Source: Burkholderia sp. WSM2232 (lineage in GTDB: Bacteria > Pseudomonadota > Gammaproteobacteria > Burkholderiales > Burkholderiaceae). Taken from it: 64,000 nucleotides of DNA. The translations under genes were made by a program, and so were the position numbers. Position 1 is the first letter of the stretch; every line of letters starts with the position of its first letter. The stretch spans positions 169,750 through 233,749 of the forward strand of contig NZ_AWZV01000011.1 of NCBI RefSeq assembly GCF_000472545.1, read 5' to 3'. Positions 47,487 to 56,770 of the stretch are shown piece after piece. The notes beneath the pieces are model-generated. The model saw only the letters and a list, made by a program, of their open reading frames with translations. It made no database searches and was not told the DNA's origin.

Positions 47487-48089
47487 TTACTTCTGTGCGG
47501 TCGATCCGGAGGTGGACGCGAGCATTTCTTCACGCGCGGCGCGCGCTTCTTCCTGCGTCAGTCCTTCAATCTTCACGCGAGCGGTGCCTGCGTGACGCAT
47601 CTCGAGCATGTTCGCCGCCGCCATCGACAGGTCGATCACGCGGCCGCGCGCATACGGGCCACGGTCGTTGATTCTTACGACCACCGAGCGCGACGTGGCC
47701 GGATTCGTCACACGCACGTAGGAGCCGAGCGGCAGCGTGCGGTGCGCCGCGGTCATCGCGTGCATGTCGTAACGTTCGCCATTCGCGGTGCGGCGGCCAT
47801 GGAAACCCCGGCCGTACCAGGAAGCGCGGCCGGTCTGATGGAAGTCCGACACGTCGGAGCCGTCATCCGTGAGCGGCTTCGCGTCGGCCAGCGAAGGGCC
47901 CTTGACAGCGGCGTCGGAGGCCGGCGCGCTGCCGTAGGCTTGCGGTCCGAAGGAAGCGGCCTGGGCGTTGTTCGTGCGAAGCGGCACAGCGTTTGCGACG
48001 CTGTTGTCGGCGCCCGGGGGCGTCGCACAACCGGCCAGCACAAAAAAGGCAAAAAGAGTCCCCAGACCACGGGATAACCGAGTTTTCAT
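47487..48089 (-). CDS. rlpA: RlpA-type septal ring lytic transglycosylase / lipoprotein
   Basis: A 200-residue lipoprotein. The lipobox LAGC puts Cys at residue 21. A low-complexity linker (about 22-90) leads to a double-psi beta-barrel (about 92-180) with GRASWYGRGFHGRRTANGER, RTLPLGSYVRVTN and VVVRINDRGPYARGRVIDLS, which carry the conserved catalytic region of RlpA. No SPOR domain is present, unlike Pseudomonas RlpA, so targeting to the septum may differ. The ATG at 48089 lies about 450 nt downstream of an unusual promoter and a hairpin-rich leader (see findings). Confidence 0.88.
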   Translation of the reverse strand: MKTRLSRGLGTLFAFFVLAGCATPPGADNSVANAVPLRTNNAQAASFGPQAYGSAPASDAAVKGPSLADAKPLTDDGSDVSDFHQTGRASWYGRGFHGRRTANGERYDMHAMTAAHRTLPLGSYVRVTNPATSRSVVVRINDRGPYARGRVIDLSMAAANMLEMRHAGTARVKIEGLTQEEARAAREEMLASTSGSTAQK

Positions 48090-48545
48090 AGACGTGCAAT
48101 CACATTGTCGAGCCGCATCACGCGTTGTTGAGCGTGCTGCTACTCCGGCGGCAAGGGACGGCAACGCGCCGCGCAGACGAGCGCAGTACGTCAAAGCCCG
48201 GACGCAGCTCACTCAGCTGCTACCGCACGGTTAATTTTCACGTCTGGCGCAACCTGTCCCCGGCAGCCTGACCAGACCCCACATGCCGCCATCGAACGTG
48301 GCAAACACGTTCTTGCGCGCGAAACTCAGCGCGCAGGAACGGCGGCGTAGGCCCCACCCAGCGTCACGACGGTTAGCGTCGTAGCAGGCGCGCGGCGCCT
48401 GGCTGGGCAAGACGTGTGCATCGAATGCATCGATACCTGATGGCCGTCATACCGCGACAGCCCTTACTTGAGTGGCGATCCGCGCTCCCATTTTTGATGG
48501 GCACGCACCGCCTTGTGGCAGCACGATTCCTCGTGCATGGGGTCC
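48090..48545 (-). ncRNA. candidate structured leader or small RNA upstream of rlpA
   Basis: A gene-free segment with many hairpins: 48242-48276 (GTCTGG/CCAGAC), 48308-48341 (CGTTC-TGCGCGC type arms), 48366-48382 (ACGAC/GTCGT), 48385-48401 (CAGGCGC/GCGCCTG), 48487-48501 (CCCAT/ATGGG) and 48521-48536 (GCACGA/TCGTGC with a four-base loop). The end pieces near 48275-48285 and 48535-48545 can also pair. A TATAAT promoter reads into it. I cannot match it to a known RNA family. Since no terminator precedes rlpA, it is likely a long 5' leader. Confidence 0.4.
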
Positions 48546-48574
48546 ATTATACCCAAAACAGAATTCTGTGTTGC
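48546..48574 (-). promoter_or_regulatory. promoter with palindromic operator, reading toward rlpA
   Basis: Minus strand: GCAACA (48569-48574), a 17-nt spacer, and a perfect TATAAT (48546-48551). The spacer holds the perfect palindrome ACAGAATTCTGT (48558-48569). The predicted start is near 48539. Confidence 0.55.
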
Positions 48575-48728
48575 TAAGGGACTGAAAACTTTGATGAATC
48601 TTCACCATTGCTGCAAAAATCGGCAGACAAATTCAGGTCGGCCCAACACGTGCTGGCCTGCGAGGAGCCCCGGCGCGCGCGCTTGAGACGCCGGTACAAT
48701 CAACGTTTTCCTCGCGCCGCCCTCATCC

Positions 48729-49373
48729 ATGAAAGTCACCTTGATTCCCGTTACGCCGTTCCAGCAGAACTGCTCGCTGCTCGTTTGCGAGTCGACCGGT
48801 CGCGCGGCCGTCGTCGATCCGGGCGGCGACCTGGAAGTGATCCAGGGCGAGATCGCACGCCAGAAAGTGAGCGTCGAAAAAGTGTTCCTGACGCACGGTC
48901 ATATCGACCACTGCGCGGGCGCAAAGACGCTGGCTGTGCACTACGGCGTCCCTATCGAGGGTCCGCATGCAGACGAGCGCTTCTGGCTCGACAAGTTGCC
49001 GGATCAAAGCACGCGCTTCGGCTTTCCGGCAGCAGAGGCGTTCGAGCCCGACCGCTGGCTCGACACGGGCGACACGGTGCAGTTCGGCGAGGAAACGCTC
49101 GAGGTCTATCACTGCCCCGGCCACACGCCAGGCCATGTGGTGTTTTTCAGCCGCGCGCATCGGCTCGCGCTGGTCGGCGACGTGCTGTTCGCCGGCTCGA
49201 TCGGCCGCACGGACTTTCCGCGCGGCAATCATGCGGACCTCATCCGGTCGATCCGCGAAAAGCTCTGGCCGCTCGGCGACGACGTTACGTTCGTGCCCGG
49301 CCACGGCCCCGCCTCCACGTTCGGCGCCGAGCGGCGCAGCAATCCCTACGTCGCCGATGGAGTGGTCGCATGA
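48729..49373 (+). CDS. type II glyoxalase-like metallo-hydrolase (GloC/YcbL)
   Basis: A 214-residue MBL-fold enzyme whose length and features match E. coli GloC (YcbL). The zinc motif [10 protein letters not shown] has H56, H58, D60 and H61. The later [28 protein letters not shown] and [10 protein letters not shown] supply the other His/Asp ligands. It hydrolyses S-lactoylglutathione or a related thioester, using one metal in the studied homologue. The ATG follows a short leader without a strong ribosome site. The stop overlaps the exonuclease-fold gene by 4 nt, so they are translationally coupled. Confidence 0.9.
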   Translation: MKVTLIPVTPFQQNCSLLVCESTGRAAVVDPGGDLEVIQGEIARQKVSVEKVFLTHGHIDHCAGAKTLAVHYGVPIEGPHADERFWLDKLPDQSTRFGFPAAEAFEPDRWLDTGDTVQFGEETLEVYHCPGHTPGHVVFFSRAHRLALVGDVLFAGSIGRTDFPRGNHADLIRSIREKLWPLGDDVTFVPGHGPASTFGAERRSNPYVADGVVA

Positions 49374-49999
49374 GCAGCGAAATCTACGTCAGTACCGACG
49401 TCGAAGCGGACGGGCCGATTCCCGGCCCGCATTCGATGCTGAGTTTCGCCTCCGCCGCCTACACGGAAGACAAGCAGTTGATCGGCACCTTCTCCGCCAA
49501 CCTGGAACTGCTCGAGGGCGCCGCGCCGCACCCGGTGCAGGAAGCATGGTGGAAGACTCAGCCGGAGGCATGGGCGGCGTGCCGCACCGACTTGCAGCGT
49601 CCGGAGGCGGCGCTTGCGGCCTATGTCGACTGGGTCGAGGCGCTGCCGGGCAAGCCGGTGTTCGTGGCCATGCCGGCCGGCTTCGACTTCACTTATATGT
49701 TCTGGTACATGATGCGCTTTGTCGGACGTTGCCCGTTTTCGTGGTCTGCGCTCGACATCAAGACGCTCGCCTTCGCGATGACCGGCCTGCCGTATCGCAA
49801 GAACATCAAACCGCGCTTTCCGAAACACTGGTTCGACGAGCATCCGCACACCCACGTCGCGCTCGACGACGCCATCGAGCAAGGCGCGCTTTTTTGCAAC
49901 ATGCTGAAGGATCTGCGCGCGCTGCAGGCGGCCGGCGCTGCCGCCAGCCAAGAAGGGGACGCCTCAGGACAAAAACCCGCTGACGTCCGGGCAAATTAG
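49370..49999 (+). CDS. DnaQ-like 3'-5' exonuclease-fold protein
   Basis: A 209-residue protein with an RNase H-like exonuclease fold. D10 and E12 (STDVEADGP) form the DxE metal pair, [20 protein letters not shown] carries an Asp at the second site, and [13 protein letters not shown] near the C-terminus fits the Exo III HxxxxD motif. The substrate is unknown. It starts inside the preceding gene's stop (ATGA) and ends about 90 nt before an Lrp gene. Confidence 0.8.
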   Translation: MSSEIYVSTDVEADGPIPGPHSMLSFASAAYTEDKQLIGTFSANLELLEGAAPHPVQEAWWKTQPEAWAACRTDLQRPEAALAAYVDWVEALPGKPVFVAMPAGFDFTYMFWYMMRFVGRCPFSWSALDIKTLAFAMTGLPYRKNIKPRFPKHWFDEHPHTHVALDDAIEQGALFCNMLKDLRALQAAGAAASQEGDASGQKPADVRAN

Positions 50000-50089
50000 G
50001 TAATCTCCCTCGTTGGAGGCGTTTTTCATTGCGTTTCGTTTTCGAGCCCTCTACCATGCGGTGATACGGCGACGCAAACGGAGGCGCAG

Positions 50090-50548
50090 TTGACACTCGA
50101 TACGTTCTCTCAAAAAATCCTGCGCCTTCTGCAGCTGGATGCACGCCGTTCGGTGCAAGAAATATCCGATCAGGTCGGCCTGTCGAGTACGCCCTGCTGG
50201 CGGCGCATCAAGGACATGGAGCAATCGGGCGTGATTCAGCGCTACACCGCGCTGCTGGATCGCGAAAAGCTGGGGCTGCACGTTTGCGCGCTCGCGCATA
50301 TTCACCTCACGCGCCATACGGAAGGTGGCGTCGAGCAGTTCGAGCGGGAGATCGCCACCTGCCCCGAAGTCACCGAGTGCTACAGCACGACCGGCGAGTC
50401 GGACTACATCCTCAAGATCGTTGCGCCGGACATCAAGGCGTATGACACGTTCTTGCATGAACGCATCTTCAAGATTCCGGCCGTCGCGCAGGTGCGCACG
50501 AGCGTTGTGCTGCGCGAAATCAAGTTCGATACGCAGTTGCCGCTTTGA
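50090..50548 (+). CDS. Lrp/AsnC family transcriptional regulator
   Basis: A 152-residue regulator. The winged HTH (about 1-60) has FSQKILRLLQLDARRSVQEI and QVGLSSTPCWRRIKDMEQSG. The AsnC effector domain (about 70-150) has CYSTTGESDYILKIVAPDIK, the typical ligand-binding strand. The start is an unusual TTG at 50090, supported by GGAGG 5 nt upstream. No target gene is adjacent in the divergent position, so it may be a global regulator. It is a distinct paralogue of the protein at 9907-10392. Confidence 0.9.
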   Translation: MTLDTFSQKILRLLQLDARRSVQEISDQVGLSSTPCWRRIKDMEQSGVIQRYTALLDREKLGLHVCALAHIHLTRHTEGGVEQFEREIATCPEVTECYSTTGESDYILKIVAPDIKAYDTFLHERIFKIPAVAQVRTSVVLREIKFDTQLPL

Positions 50549-50858
50549 GGCGGGAACGGGAGCGGGGAGTTAGCTGTGGTCGGCGGTCGGTTTGATCAGC
50601 GGCGTTTGGAAGAGCGGCGTGCTGCTGGCAGCAATCTTGAGTGCTCGCGCTGAGATCGCGCGGAGCTATCTATGTGCTTTTACCGCGACCTCACCGCGAT
50701 CTCGCTGCAATCTCACCTCGACGTGGCTGCGATCTGGCGGCCATCTCCTTCTGACCCAGTCAGCATCCGCGCGTCGGCCGTCTGGCTCCGCGGGCATGTG
50801 CTCGCCATAAAGACGTAGGCGCGCCCAGCCCTATGCCGCCTTAGGCTCATGCAGCGCC

Positions 50859-52100
50859 TCAAGCAGCACTATGCGGCGTCGCGCGCTCATCGCGACGATC
50901 GCTTGCCGCACCGCCTTCCGTAGACGACCCGCTTTGCGTCGCAGGCGTGCTCACCTCGCGTAGCAGCTGCAGCCTGCGCGCGCCGATGCGCCGCTTGAGC
51001 GCGGCCAGATCGATGCGCTCCATCCCTTGCCCGTCACCGCTGCCCGGACCGCGCGAAGTCTGCGCCGGCAACACCACGTCGACATCGAGCCCGGTGCTCA
51101 GATAATGAATGTTCACTGCCGCAGCCTTCGCGCCGCCTGCCGCGAGCGCTGCATTCACGTCCGCGACGATCCGCTCGCGCGGCGGCAGGCCGACAGGCGG
51201 GTGTGCAACCGCATCGTTCTCGGGATCGACGTGGATCAGCGCGTCCAGCACGCGGCTGTCGTTCAGCACACGAAGCCGCGCCGTCTCGGCAATGTAGTGC
51301 CCTTCCGACACCGAAATCAGCGGATCGACCAGGATATGCGCATCGACCAGTGCGAAATCGCCCATTTTGCGTGTGCGCATTTCGTGGACGTCGCGCACGC
51401 CGGGGGTCGACAGGAGCAGCGCGCGCATGTCCGCGGTGGCGGCTTCGTCCAGCGCGCGGTCGGAAAGATCCTGCAGCGCGTCCCATCCGAACATCCAGCC
51501 CATGCGCGCCACCATGAAGCCGACGATTGCCGCCGCGATGGGATCGAGCAACCGCACGCCGGCCAGACTGCCGAGAATACCGAGCGCCACCACAAGCGAC
51601 GACGCCGCGTCGGAACGCGCATGCCACGCATTGGCAATCAGCATGGCCGAACGCACGCGTTGCGCTTCGCGCAGCATGTAGCGAAACAGCCCCTCTTTCG
51701 AGACGAGCACCAGCACAGCGACGACGAGCGCGCTAAGGTGGACGGCGGGAATGTTGTCGAGATCGGCGAGGCGCGTGCCGGCACGCCACAACATGCCGAA
51801 GCCGACCGCGATCAGCAGCGCGCCGAGGAACAGCGACGCGACTGTTTCATAGCGGCTATGGCCGTAGTTGTGATCTGCGTCCGGCTTTGCGCCGCTATGC
51901 CGATTGGCAAACAGCACGACAAAATCGGAAATCAGGTCGGCGAGAGAATGGATACCGTCGGCGACCAATGCCTGAGAGTGCGCGAACACGCCGACGGCGA
52001 TTTGCAACGCCATCAATACCGCATTCAGCACAATACTGACAAACGTGCTTTTGCGCGCGACGCGGTGTTTTTCAGCGGATTCGACGGCGGCGGAAGGCAT
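50859..52100 (-). CDS. cation diffusion facilitator (CDF) family metal efflux transporter
   Basis: A 413-residue inner-membrane Zn2+/Fe2+/Cd2+:H+ antiporter. Six membrane segments lie in about 20-205. The metal-site residues are in VADGIHSLADLISD (about 46-59) and NAWHARSDAASSL (TM5 H-x3-D). The cytoplasmic ferredoxin-like domain (about 210-290) contains VHEMRTRKMGDFALVDAHIL. The C-terminus is extended by about 100 residues beyond the classical family length, with a disordered Ser/Thr/Gly-rich end. The metal is not determinable here. The ATG at 52100 has no clear ribosome site. Confidence 0.9.
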   Translation of the reverse strand: MPSAAVESAEKHRVARKSTFVSIVLNAVLMALQIAVGVFAHSQALVADGIHSLADLISDFVVLFANRHSGAKPDADHNYGHSRYETVASLFLGALLIAVGFGMLWRAGTRLADLDNIPAVHLSALVVAVLVLVSKEGLFRYMLREAQRVRSAMLIANAWHARSDAASSLVVALGILGSLAGVRLLDPIAAAIVGFMVARMGWMFGWDALQDLSDRALDEAATADMRALLLSTPGVRDVHEMRTRKMGDFALVDAHILVDPLISVSEGHYIAETARLRVLNDSRVLDALIHVDPENDAVAHPPVGLPPRERIVADVNAALAAGGAKAAAVNIHYLSTGLDVDVVLPAQTSRGPGSGDGQGMERIDLAALKRRIGARRLQLLREVSTPATQSGSSTEGGAASDRRDERATPHSAA

Positions 52101-52419
52101 TGGAGCAGGAAGTAGGCGATGAATTCCTACATTCTACCCGCCCGGCCCTTGGAACGAGCGCGCAATGCCAAAAACAGCGTTTGAAATCAATCGCTTATGA
52201 AAACGAAAAGCATTCGCATTCGAACGGTGCGCAGCCGCGACACGCCGCGGATATAACGCGTCGAAAGGCGCAACGAAAAAGCCGCGTCGGGAACAACACG
52301 CGGCCTTAGCGGGAGGGCCCGGCGCGTACAGCCATGGCCCCTATTCGCATTACGTTTAGTGCCACACGCATTACCAACGATTAATCTCGCGCAAGTGCGC
52401 GAGTAAGCCTCTGTTCTGC
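52101..52419. other. gene-free stretch between CDF start and H-NS stop
   Basis: Contains the terminator at 52276-52304 and the CDF promoter region. No gene seen. Confidence 0.5.
52276..52304 (-). terminator. probable Rho-independent terminator for the H-NS gene
   Basis: GCCGCGT (52281-52287) pairs with ACGCGGC (52298-52304). On the minus strand the hairpin is followed by TTTTT. It lies about 115 nt past the H-NS stop. Confidence 0.62.
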
Positions 52420-52722
52420 TTACTTCTGAATCAGAAACTTATCGCGGTCCATACCGGCAATCCACCGCGGCGGTTTGCCGCGGCCCGACCATGTGCTGCC
52501 GCTTTCCGGGTCGCGATATTTAGGCGCGACGCCGGCACGCGGCCGGGCAGCCTTGGAGCCCTTGGGCGCACGACCGCCGCCGAGTTCGCTCAGCGAAATG
52601 CCGTAGTCGGCCATTTTCTGTTTGATTTCGTTCAGCACTTCCGCATATTCACGCGACTTCGCCTCTTCGATCTGCTTTTCCAGCTTCTCTCGCTGCGCGA
52701 GTAGTTCCTTGTAGGAAGACAT
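52420..52722 (-). CDS. H-NS histone family nucleoid protein
   Basis: A 100-residue xenogeneic-silencing DNA-binding protein. An N-terminal coiled coil (about 1-45, YKELLAQREKLEKQIEEAKS) mediates oligomerisation. A Lys/Arg-rich linker leads to the C-terminal DNA-binding domain (about 65-98) with TWSGRGKPPRWIAG, the minor-groove loop of this family. It is preceded by a 392-nt AT-rich region, the type of sequence H-NS itself binds, so autoregulation is likely. Burkholderia genomes carry several such paralogues. Confidence 0.94.
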   Translation of the reverse strand: MSSYKELLAQREKLEKQIEEAKSREYAEVLNEIKQKMADYGISLSELGGGRAPKGSKAARPRAGVAPKYRDPESGSTWSGRGKPPRWIAGMDRDKFLIQK

Positions 52723-53114
52723 AGGTTCCCTTGTGGTTTGGATTAACGACTGCCAGTCTGGAGCCGGCTTGCCCTTTGAAGGTGCTCATGCCTCGGAATT
52801 GAACGGGAGATTAACACAAAATAGAAAGACCACAAACGCGCCGACAGAAACTAATACGTATTCATTTCAAAAACTTTCGGTGCGCGGCACTGTCGCGCGC
52901 CCGGCTTTCATTTAGCTGGCTCCGCATTTTGCAAGGAAAACGCGCACGAGCCGGTAAATATGGGTGATTAATTATCAGCGCATGAAAATTAAGACAGATC
53001 GCGCAAGAAAACATTTCATTTCATGAAAGCTTCAACAGGAAACGTCGTAACATATTGTGTCACGACCCCGCGCCGTTTTCGGCGATAAGGTTTTCCCGAA
53101 TAGGTCGTAAATAG
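52723..53114. other. AT-rich gene-free region upstream of the H-NS gene
   Basis: Clearly lower in GC than the rest of the window, especially 52805-53060, with many A/T runs (AACACAAAATAGAAAG, ATTAATTATCAGC). It probably contains the H-NS promoter and H-NS-type nucleation sites. No gene is credible. Confidence 0.65.
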
Positions 53115-53777
53115 CTACCCGCCTTGCCGTCGAATGCAATCTTCTAGCGCCACATGCAAGGTTTCTATATCGGGCTTCCCGCTTTCAAATGCGAAACGTT
53201 TGCGCAGACCGCTTTGCCGCAAATCCAGCCCATACCGGTCGACGCCAATCAGTTGGTAGCCGGTGGCACTCAGCAGCGCGTCTGCAAATTCGCCGATGAG
53301 CGCGTCTTCGTCATGCTGCTCGAGTGGCGCAAGCGCGTCCAGCTCGTCGCCGCCCAGCCATCCCATTGCCCCGAAGCCGCCGATATAACGCAGGCGGTCG
53401 AGCTTCATCGCCCAGAACGTGAAGTCGCCGAGCACGAGATAGCGTTCCGCGTCCGGGTGATAGCGCAGATACCGCGCGATAAGCCCGGGCGCCGGATCGA
53501 CAGGTTCGAAACGGCCCAGCAGTGTGGCGCGCTGACCGTTGAGCACATCGCCGTCGGGCGCGTCGACGACCAGGAAGCCGGCCCGCGGGTCCGCATGCAG
53601 ATTATGCGTATGCTCGGCGAGCCGGCTCACGAGGATGGTCGGCCGGTGTGCGTGGTCAGGCGCGAACGGCAGCACGGACGGATAAGGAAAGCCCTCCGGC
53701 TGGCGCGCATGCGTCGCGAGCGTGCCGACCGCGGCGGTATGCAACAGATTCAAGGGTGCTTGCGCAGGAATGTTCAA
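53115..53777 (-). CDS. HugZ-like / pyridoxamine-phosphate-oxidase-fold protein
   Basis: A protein of about 220 residues with a split-barrel flavin/heme-binding fold (about 8-150): LNLLHTAAVGTLATHARQPE, YPSVLPFAPDHAHRPTILVS and NGQRATLLGRFEPVDP. The C-terminal helical part is of the DUF2470 type. Related HugZ proteins degrade heme, but not all family members do. A TTG start at 53777 with GAGGA about 7 nt upstream gives MNIPAQAPLNLLH, the usual N-terminus. A longer frame to an ATG at 53981 adds about 68 unconserved residues. It is divergent from an MFS gene. Confidence 0.8.
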   Translation of the reverse strand: MNIPAQAPLNLLHTAAVGTLATHARQPEGFPYPSVLPFAPDHAHRPTILVSRLAEHTHNLHADPRAGFLVVDAPDGDVLNGQRATLLGRFEPVDPAPGLIARYLRYHPDAERYLVLGDFTFWAMKLDRLRYIGGFGAMGWLGGDELDALAPLEQHDEDALIGEFADALLSATGYQLIGVDRYGLDLRQSGLRKRFAFESGKPDIETLHVALEDCIRRQGG

Positions 53778-54060
53778 GTGCCGTCCTCGATGAATAAACG
53801 CTTTGAATAACCGCTTGAGCGAACGCTTGCCGACGCCGGTGGCCGATACGACCGCTACGGCGACCGGGGTGACGTCAGGCATGCGGCGTGCGTCCCGCCC
53901 GGATTCGCGGGCCGACGCGCCGAAGGGCGCGCAAACCGCGCCCGGCGCGCGCGAAACTCGCGATTCCGTGGCTTCAAGCATAAGACACCGTGCTTCGTTA
54001 GAATCGGAAATTCGCTTTCAGTGCGCTTTCTTTCGCATCCATCCCCTTCACGAGACTTCC

Positions 54061-55272
54061 GTGTCCGATCGCTCCACCGATTTCACCACCATTCCCGCCG
54101 CCCACCGGAACCTGTCCGACACCGCGCGTCAACGAGCGCGCATTGCGACGATGGCGCTGTTCTTCATTGCCGGCATGGTGTACGGGTCGTGGGGCGTGCA
54201 CGTGCCTACGGTGCGTGACCGCTTCCACCTCAGCCCCGCCATGCTGTCGCTTGCGCTTCTTGCGGTCGCCGGTGGTTCGATTGGCGCGATGGCGGCCAAT
54301 GCGTCCTGGATTGCGCGCGTCGGCACGCGGCGCGCCTGTCTCACCGGCGGCCTCGTGATGGCGCTCTGTGTCGCGCTGATCCTCGTGGTGCCTTTCTACT
54401 GGCTGCTCCTGATCGTGCTGGCCATGTTTGGCGCGGGCATGGCCACGCTCGACGTCGCGATGAACGCCGAAGCGAGCGCCGTCGAAAAGGCGCTGCGCAA
54501 ACCGATCATGTCGTCGTTGCATGGCATGTTTAGCGTAGGTGGGATGGTGGGCGCCGCGGTCGGCGGCGCGTTGCTCGCGCATGGCATGGCGCCGGCCGTG
54601 CATCTGGCGTTGGCGTCGGCCGTCAGTGCACTCGTGCTGATCGCGGCCTGCCCGTCGGTGCTGCCGCATGTGCCGCACGACGAACATCCGGACTTGGCTA
54701 CGCCGCGCACGAGCCGTTGGCGTTCCCCTGCGCTGTGGGCGCTCGGCACCGTGGCGCTCGTCGCGCTGATCGCGGAAGGCGCCATGTACGACTGGGCGAC
54801 TGTCTATATGCGCGACGTCGTCCTTGCCACACCGGCGTCAGCGAGCGCCGCCTATGCCGCATTCTCGGGCGGCATGGCCGTCGCGCGCTTTGCCGGCGAC
54901 GCGGTGCGCGCCCGCTTCGGCGCTCCGCAACTGGTGATGGGAAGCGCGACGCTTGCCCTTGTCGGGATGATCGGCGCGCTGTTGCTGCCAACGCCGGTCG
55001 CGGCGCTGATCGGCTTCACGCTGATGGGCCTCGGCCTTGCCAACATGATGCCGGTGCTGTTCGCCGCTGCCGCCAGCGTGAAGGGAGTCCACGCGGCCGA
55101 AGGGCTCGCACACGTCGCGGGGCTTGCGTACTTCGGGCTGCTGTTCGGGCCGGTGGTGATCGGCGCAGTCGCGCAGGTGACCAATCTGTCGATTGGGCTG
55201 TCCGTGGTCGCGGTGTGCTGCGCAGTGATCGCGATCGTCGGTCCGAAGGTGCTGCAACGCCTGAAGATCTAG
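54061..55272 (+). CDS. MFS transporter
   Basis: A 403-residue inner-membrane major facilitator with twelve predicted helices. The N-terminal half begins MALFFIAGMVYGSWGVHVPT and ends with a short loop near residue 205. The second half starts at SPALWALGTVALVALIAEGA. The VPTVRDRFHLSPAMLSLALL and AWIARVGTRRACLTGGLVMA-like A-motif region are present. The subgroup resembles the YbjJ-like family, whose substrates are unknown. A GTG start at 54061 is used; upstream residues in the same frame are unlike a transporter N-terminus. Confidence 0.88.
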   Translation: MSDRSTDFTTIPAAHRNLSDTARQRARIATMALFFIAGMVYGSWGVHVPTVRDRFHLSPAMLSLALLAVAGGSIGAMAANASWIARVGTRRACLTGGLVMALCVALILVVPFYWLLLIVLAMFGAGMATLDVAMNAEASAVEKALRKPIMSSLHGMFSVGGMVGAAVGGALLAHGMAPAVHLALASAVSALVLIAACPSVLPHVPHDEHPDLATPRTSRWRSPALWALGTVALVALIAEGAMYDWATVYMRDVVLATPASASAAYAAFSGGMAVARFAGDAVRARFGAPQLVMGSATLALVGMIGALLLPTPVAALIGFTLMGLGLANMMPVLFAAAASVKGVHAAEGLAHVAGLAYFGLLFGPVVIGAVAQVTNLSIGLSVVAVCCAVIAIVGPKVLQRLKI

Positions 55273-55624
55273 CGACCTCCCTCGCGCCGCCACGCAGCAG
55301 AAATTCCAGACGCGACGCATGCAGTCCACTCGAAAGCGGGCGAACCGTGAACGCCGCGAACGTATTCCATGCGCCCGCAATTCAGTCGCAATCAAAGAAC
55401 CGCAAACGATTGCGCGTCACAACGCCCAGACCGTCACAACGCTCTGACCGTCACAACAGCCGCAACCGGTACGGCCAACGCACCGCCAACGCACGCTGAG
55501 CGCACGGCTCACGCACGCCCAACCCAATAGCATCCGCCAAAGAAAAAAGGCACGCGACCCAAGGTCTGCGTGCCTTCCAATCATGCCGCCACGGACAGCG
55601 CAACGCTGCCCGCGCACATGCGTA
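55273..55624. other. gene-free stretch between convergent genes
   Basis: Includes repeated words GACCGTCACAAC (about 55430-55460) and CGCACGC/CGCCAACGCAC (about 55478-55520) and the terminator at 55541-55576. No gene seen. Confidence 0.5.
55541..55576 (-). terminator. Rho-independent terminator for the binding-protein gene
   Basis: AAGGCACGC (55547-55555) pairs with GCGTGCCTT (55568-55576). On the minus strand it is followed by TTTTCTTT. Confidence 0.8.
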
Positions 55625-56770
55625 TTACATCTTCACCACGTCGAGCAGCGTCTTCTTGCCCGACTTGTAGTTGTACAGCGAGATCACGCCGTGCTTCAGA
55701 TCGCCCTTCGAGTCGAAGCTCGTCTGGCCGATCACACCCTTGTAGTCGGTGTTCGGCATGGCTGCGAGGATCTTCGCCGGATCGGTGGAGCCAGCGCGCT
55801 TCATTGCGTCGACGATGATGTACACCGCGTCATACGTGAACGGAGCGTAGATCTGGATCGGCTGGCCGAAACGCTTCTGGTACTTCGCCTGGAACGCCGA
55901 GCCGCCTTCCATCTTTTCGAGCGCCATGCCGGCTTCCGAGCAGACGATGTTGTCGGTTGCGTCGCCAGCCAGGTCGGACAGCTTGTCGGTACACACACCG
56001 TCGCCTGCCAGCACCTTGGCGCGCAGGCCGAGCTGCTTGGCTTGCTTCGCGAACGGGCCGCCGGTAGCGTCCATGCCGCCGTACATGATCGCGTCCGGGT
56101 TTTCGCCCTTGATCTTGGTCAGAATCGCGCGGAAGTCGACAGCCTTGTCGTTCGTCGCGTCATGCGACATCACGTTCAGACCCAGCGACTTCGCCGTCTT
56201 TTCGAACTCGTTCGCGAGACCCTGGCCATAAGCGGTGGAGTCGTCGACGATCGCGACGCTCTTCACTTTCAGACCCTTGGCTGCGTAGTTAGCCAGTGCC
56301 GGACCTTGCTGCGCATCGGTTGCAACGACGCGGTACGTCGTCTTGAAACCTTGCTGCGTGTAGGCCGGGTTGGTTGCCGACGGCGAGATCTGCACGATGC
56401 CCGCATCGCTATAGATCTTCGAAGCCGGGATCGAGGTGCCCGAGTTCAGGTGGCCGACCACTGCGACGACCTTGTCGTCGACCAGCTTCTGTGCGACCTG
56501 CGTTGCAGTACGCGGGTCGGCTGCGTCGTCCTGTGCGTCGAGTTGCAGCGTGACCTTCTGGCCGCCGATCGTCAGGCCCTTCGCGTTGATTTCTTCAACG
56601 GCGAGGCGCGCGCCGTTTTCGTTGTCTTTCCCCAGGTGAGCGATACCGCCAGTCAGCGGTGCAACGTGACCGATCTTGACGACCGTGTCCGCTGCGGCCG
56701 TTGTTGCCAACGTTGCGAACAGCATCGCCGCAGCGCTGATCGGCAACAGCTTTTGAATCTTGATGTTCAT
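55625..56770 (-). CDS. branched-chain amino acid (Liv-type) ABC substrate-binding protein
   Basis: A 381-residue periplasmic binding protein of the LivJ/LivK family. A Sec signal peptide (MNIKIQKLLPISAAAMLFAT, cleavage after TAAA) is followed by VVKIGHVAPLTGGIAHLGKD, the conserved start of the mature protein, and DGVCTDKLSDLAGDATDNIV, part of the ligand pocket. It binds branched-chain or other neutral amino acids for an importer. No permease or ATPase genes lie next to it. ATG at 56770 with GGAGAC upstream. Confidence 0.92.
   Translation of the reverse strand: MNIKIQKLLPISAAAMLFATLATTAAADTVVKIGHVAPLTGGIAHLGKDNENGARLAVEEINAKGLTIGGQKVTLQLDAQDDAADPRTATQVAQKLVDDKVVAVVGHLNSGTSIPASKIYSDAGIVQISPSATNPAYTQQGFKTTYRVVATDAQQGPALANYAAKGLKVKSVAIVDDSTAYGQGLANEFEKTAKSLGLNVMSHDATNDKAVDFRAILTKIKGENPDAIMYGGMDATGGPFAKQAKQLGLRAKVLAGDGVCTDKLSDLAGDATDNIVCSEAGMALEKMEGGSAFQAKYQKRFGQPIQIYAPFTYDAVYIIVDAMKRAGSTDPAKILAAMPNTDYKGVIGQTSFDSKGDLKHGVISLYNYKSGKKTLLDVVKM

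Noticed and set aside
48090..48545. RNase P RNA, tmRNA or 6S RNA
   Set aside because: The conserved RNase P GAGGAAAGTCC element and the tmRNA ends are absent, and the multi-hairpin layout is unlike the single long stem of 6S RNA.
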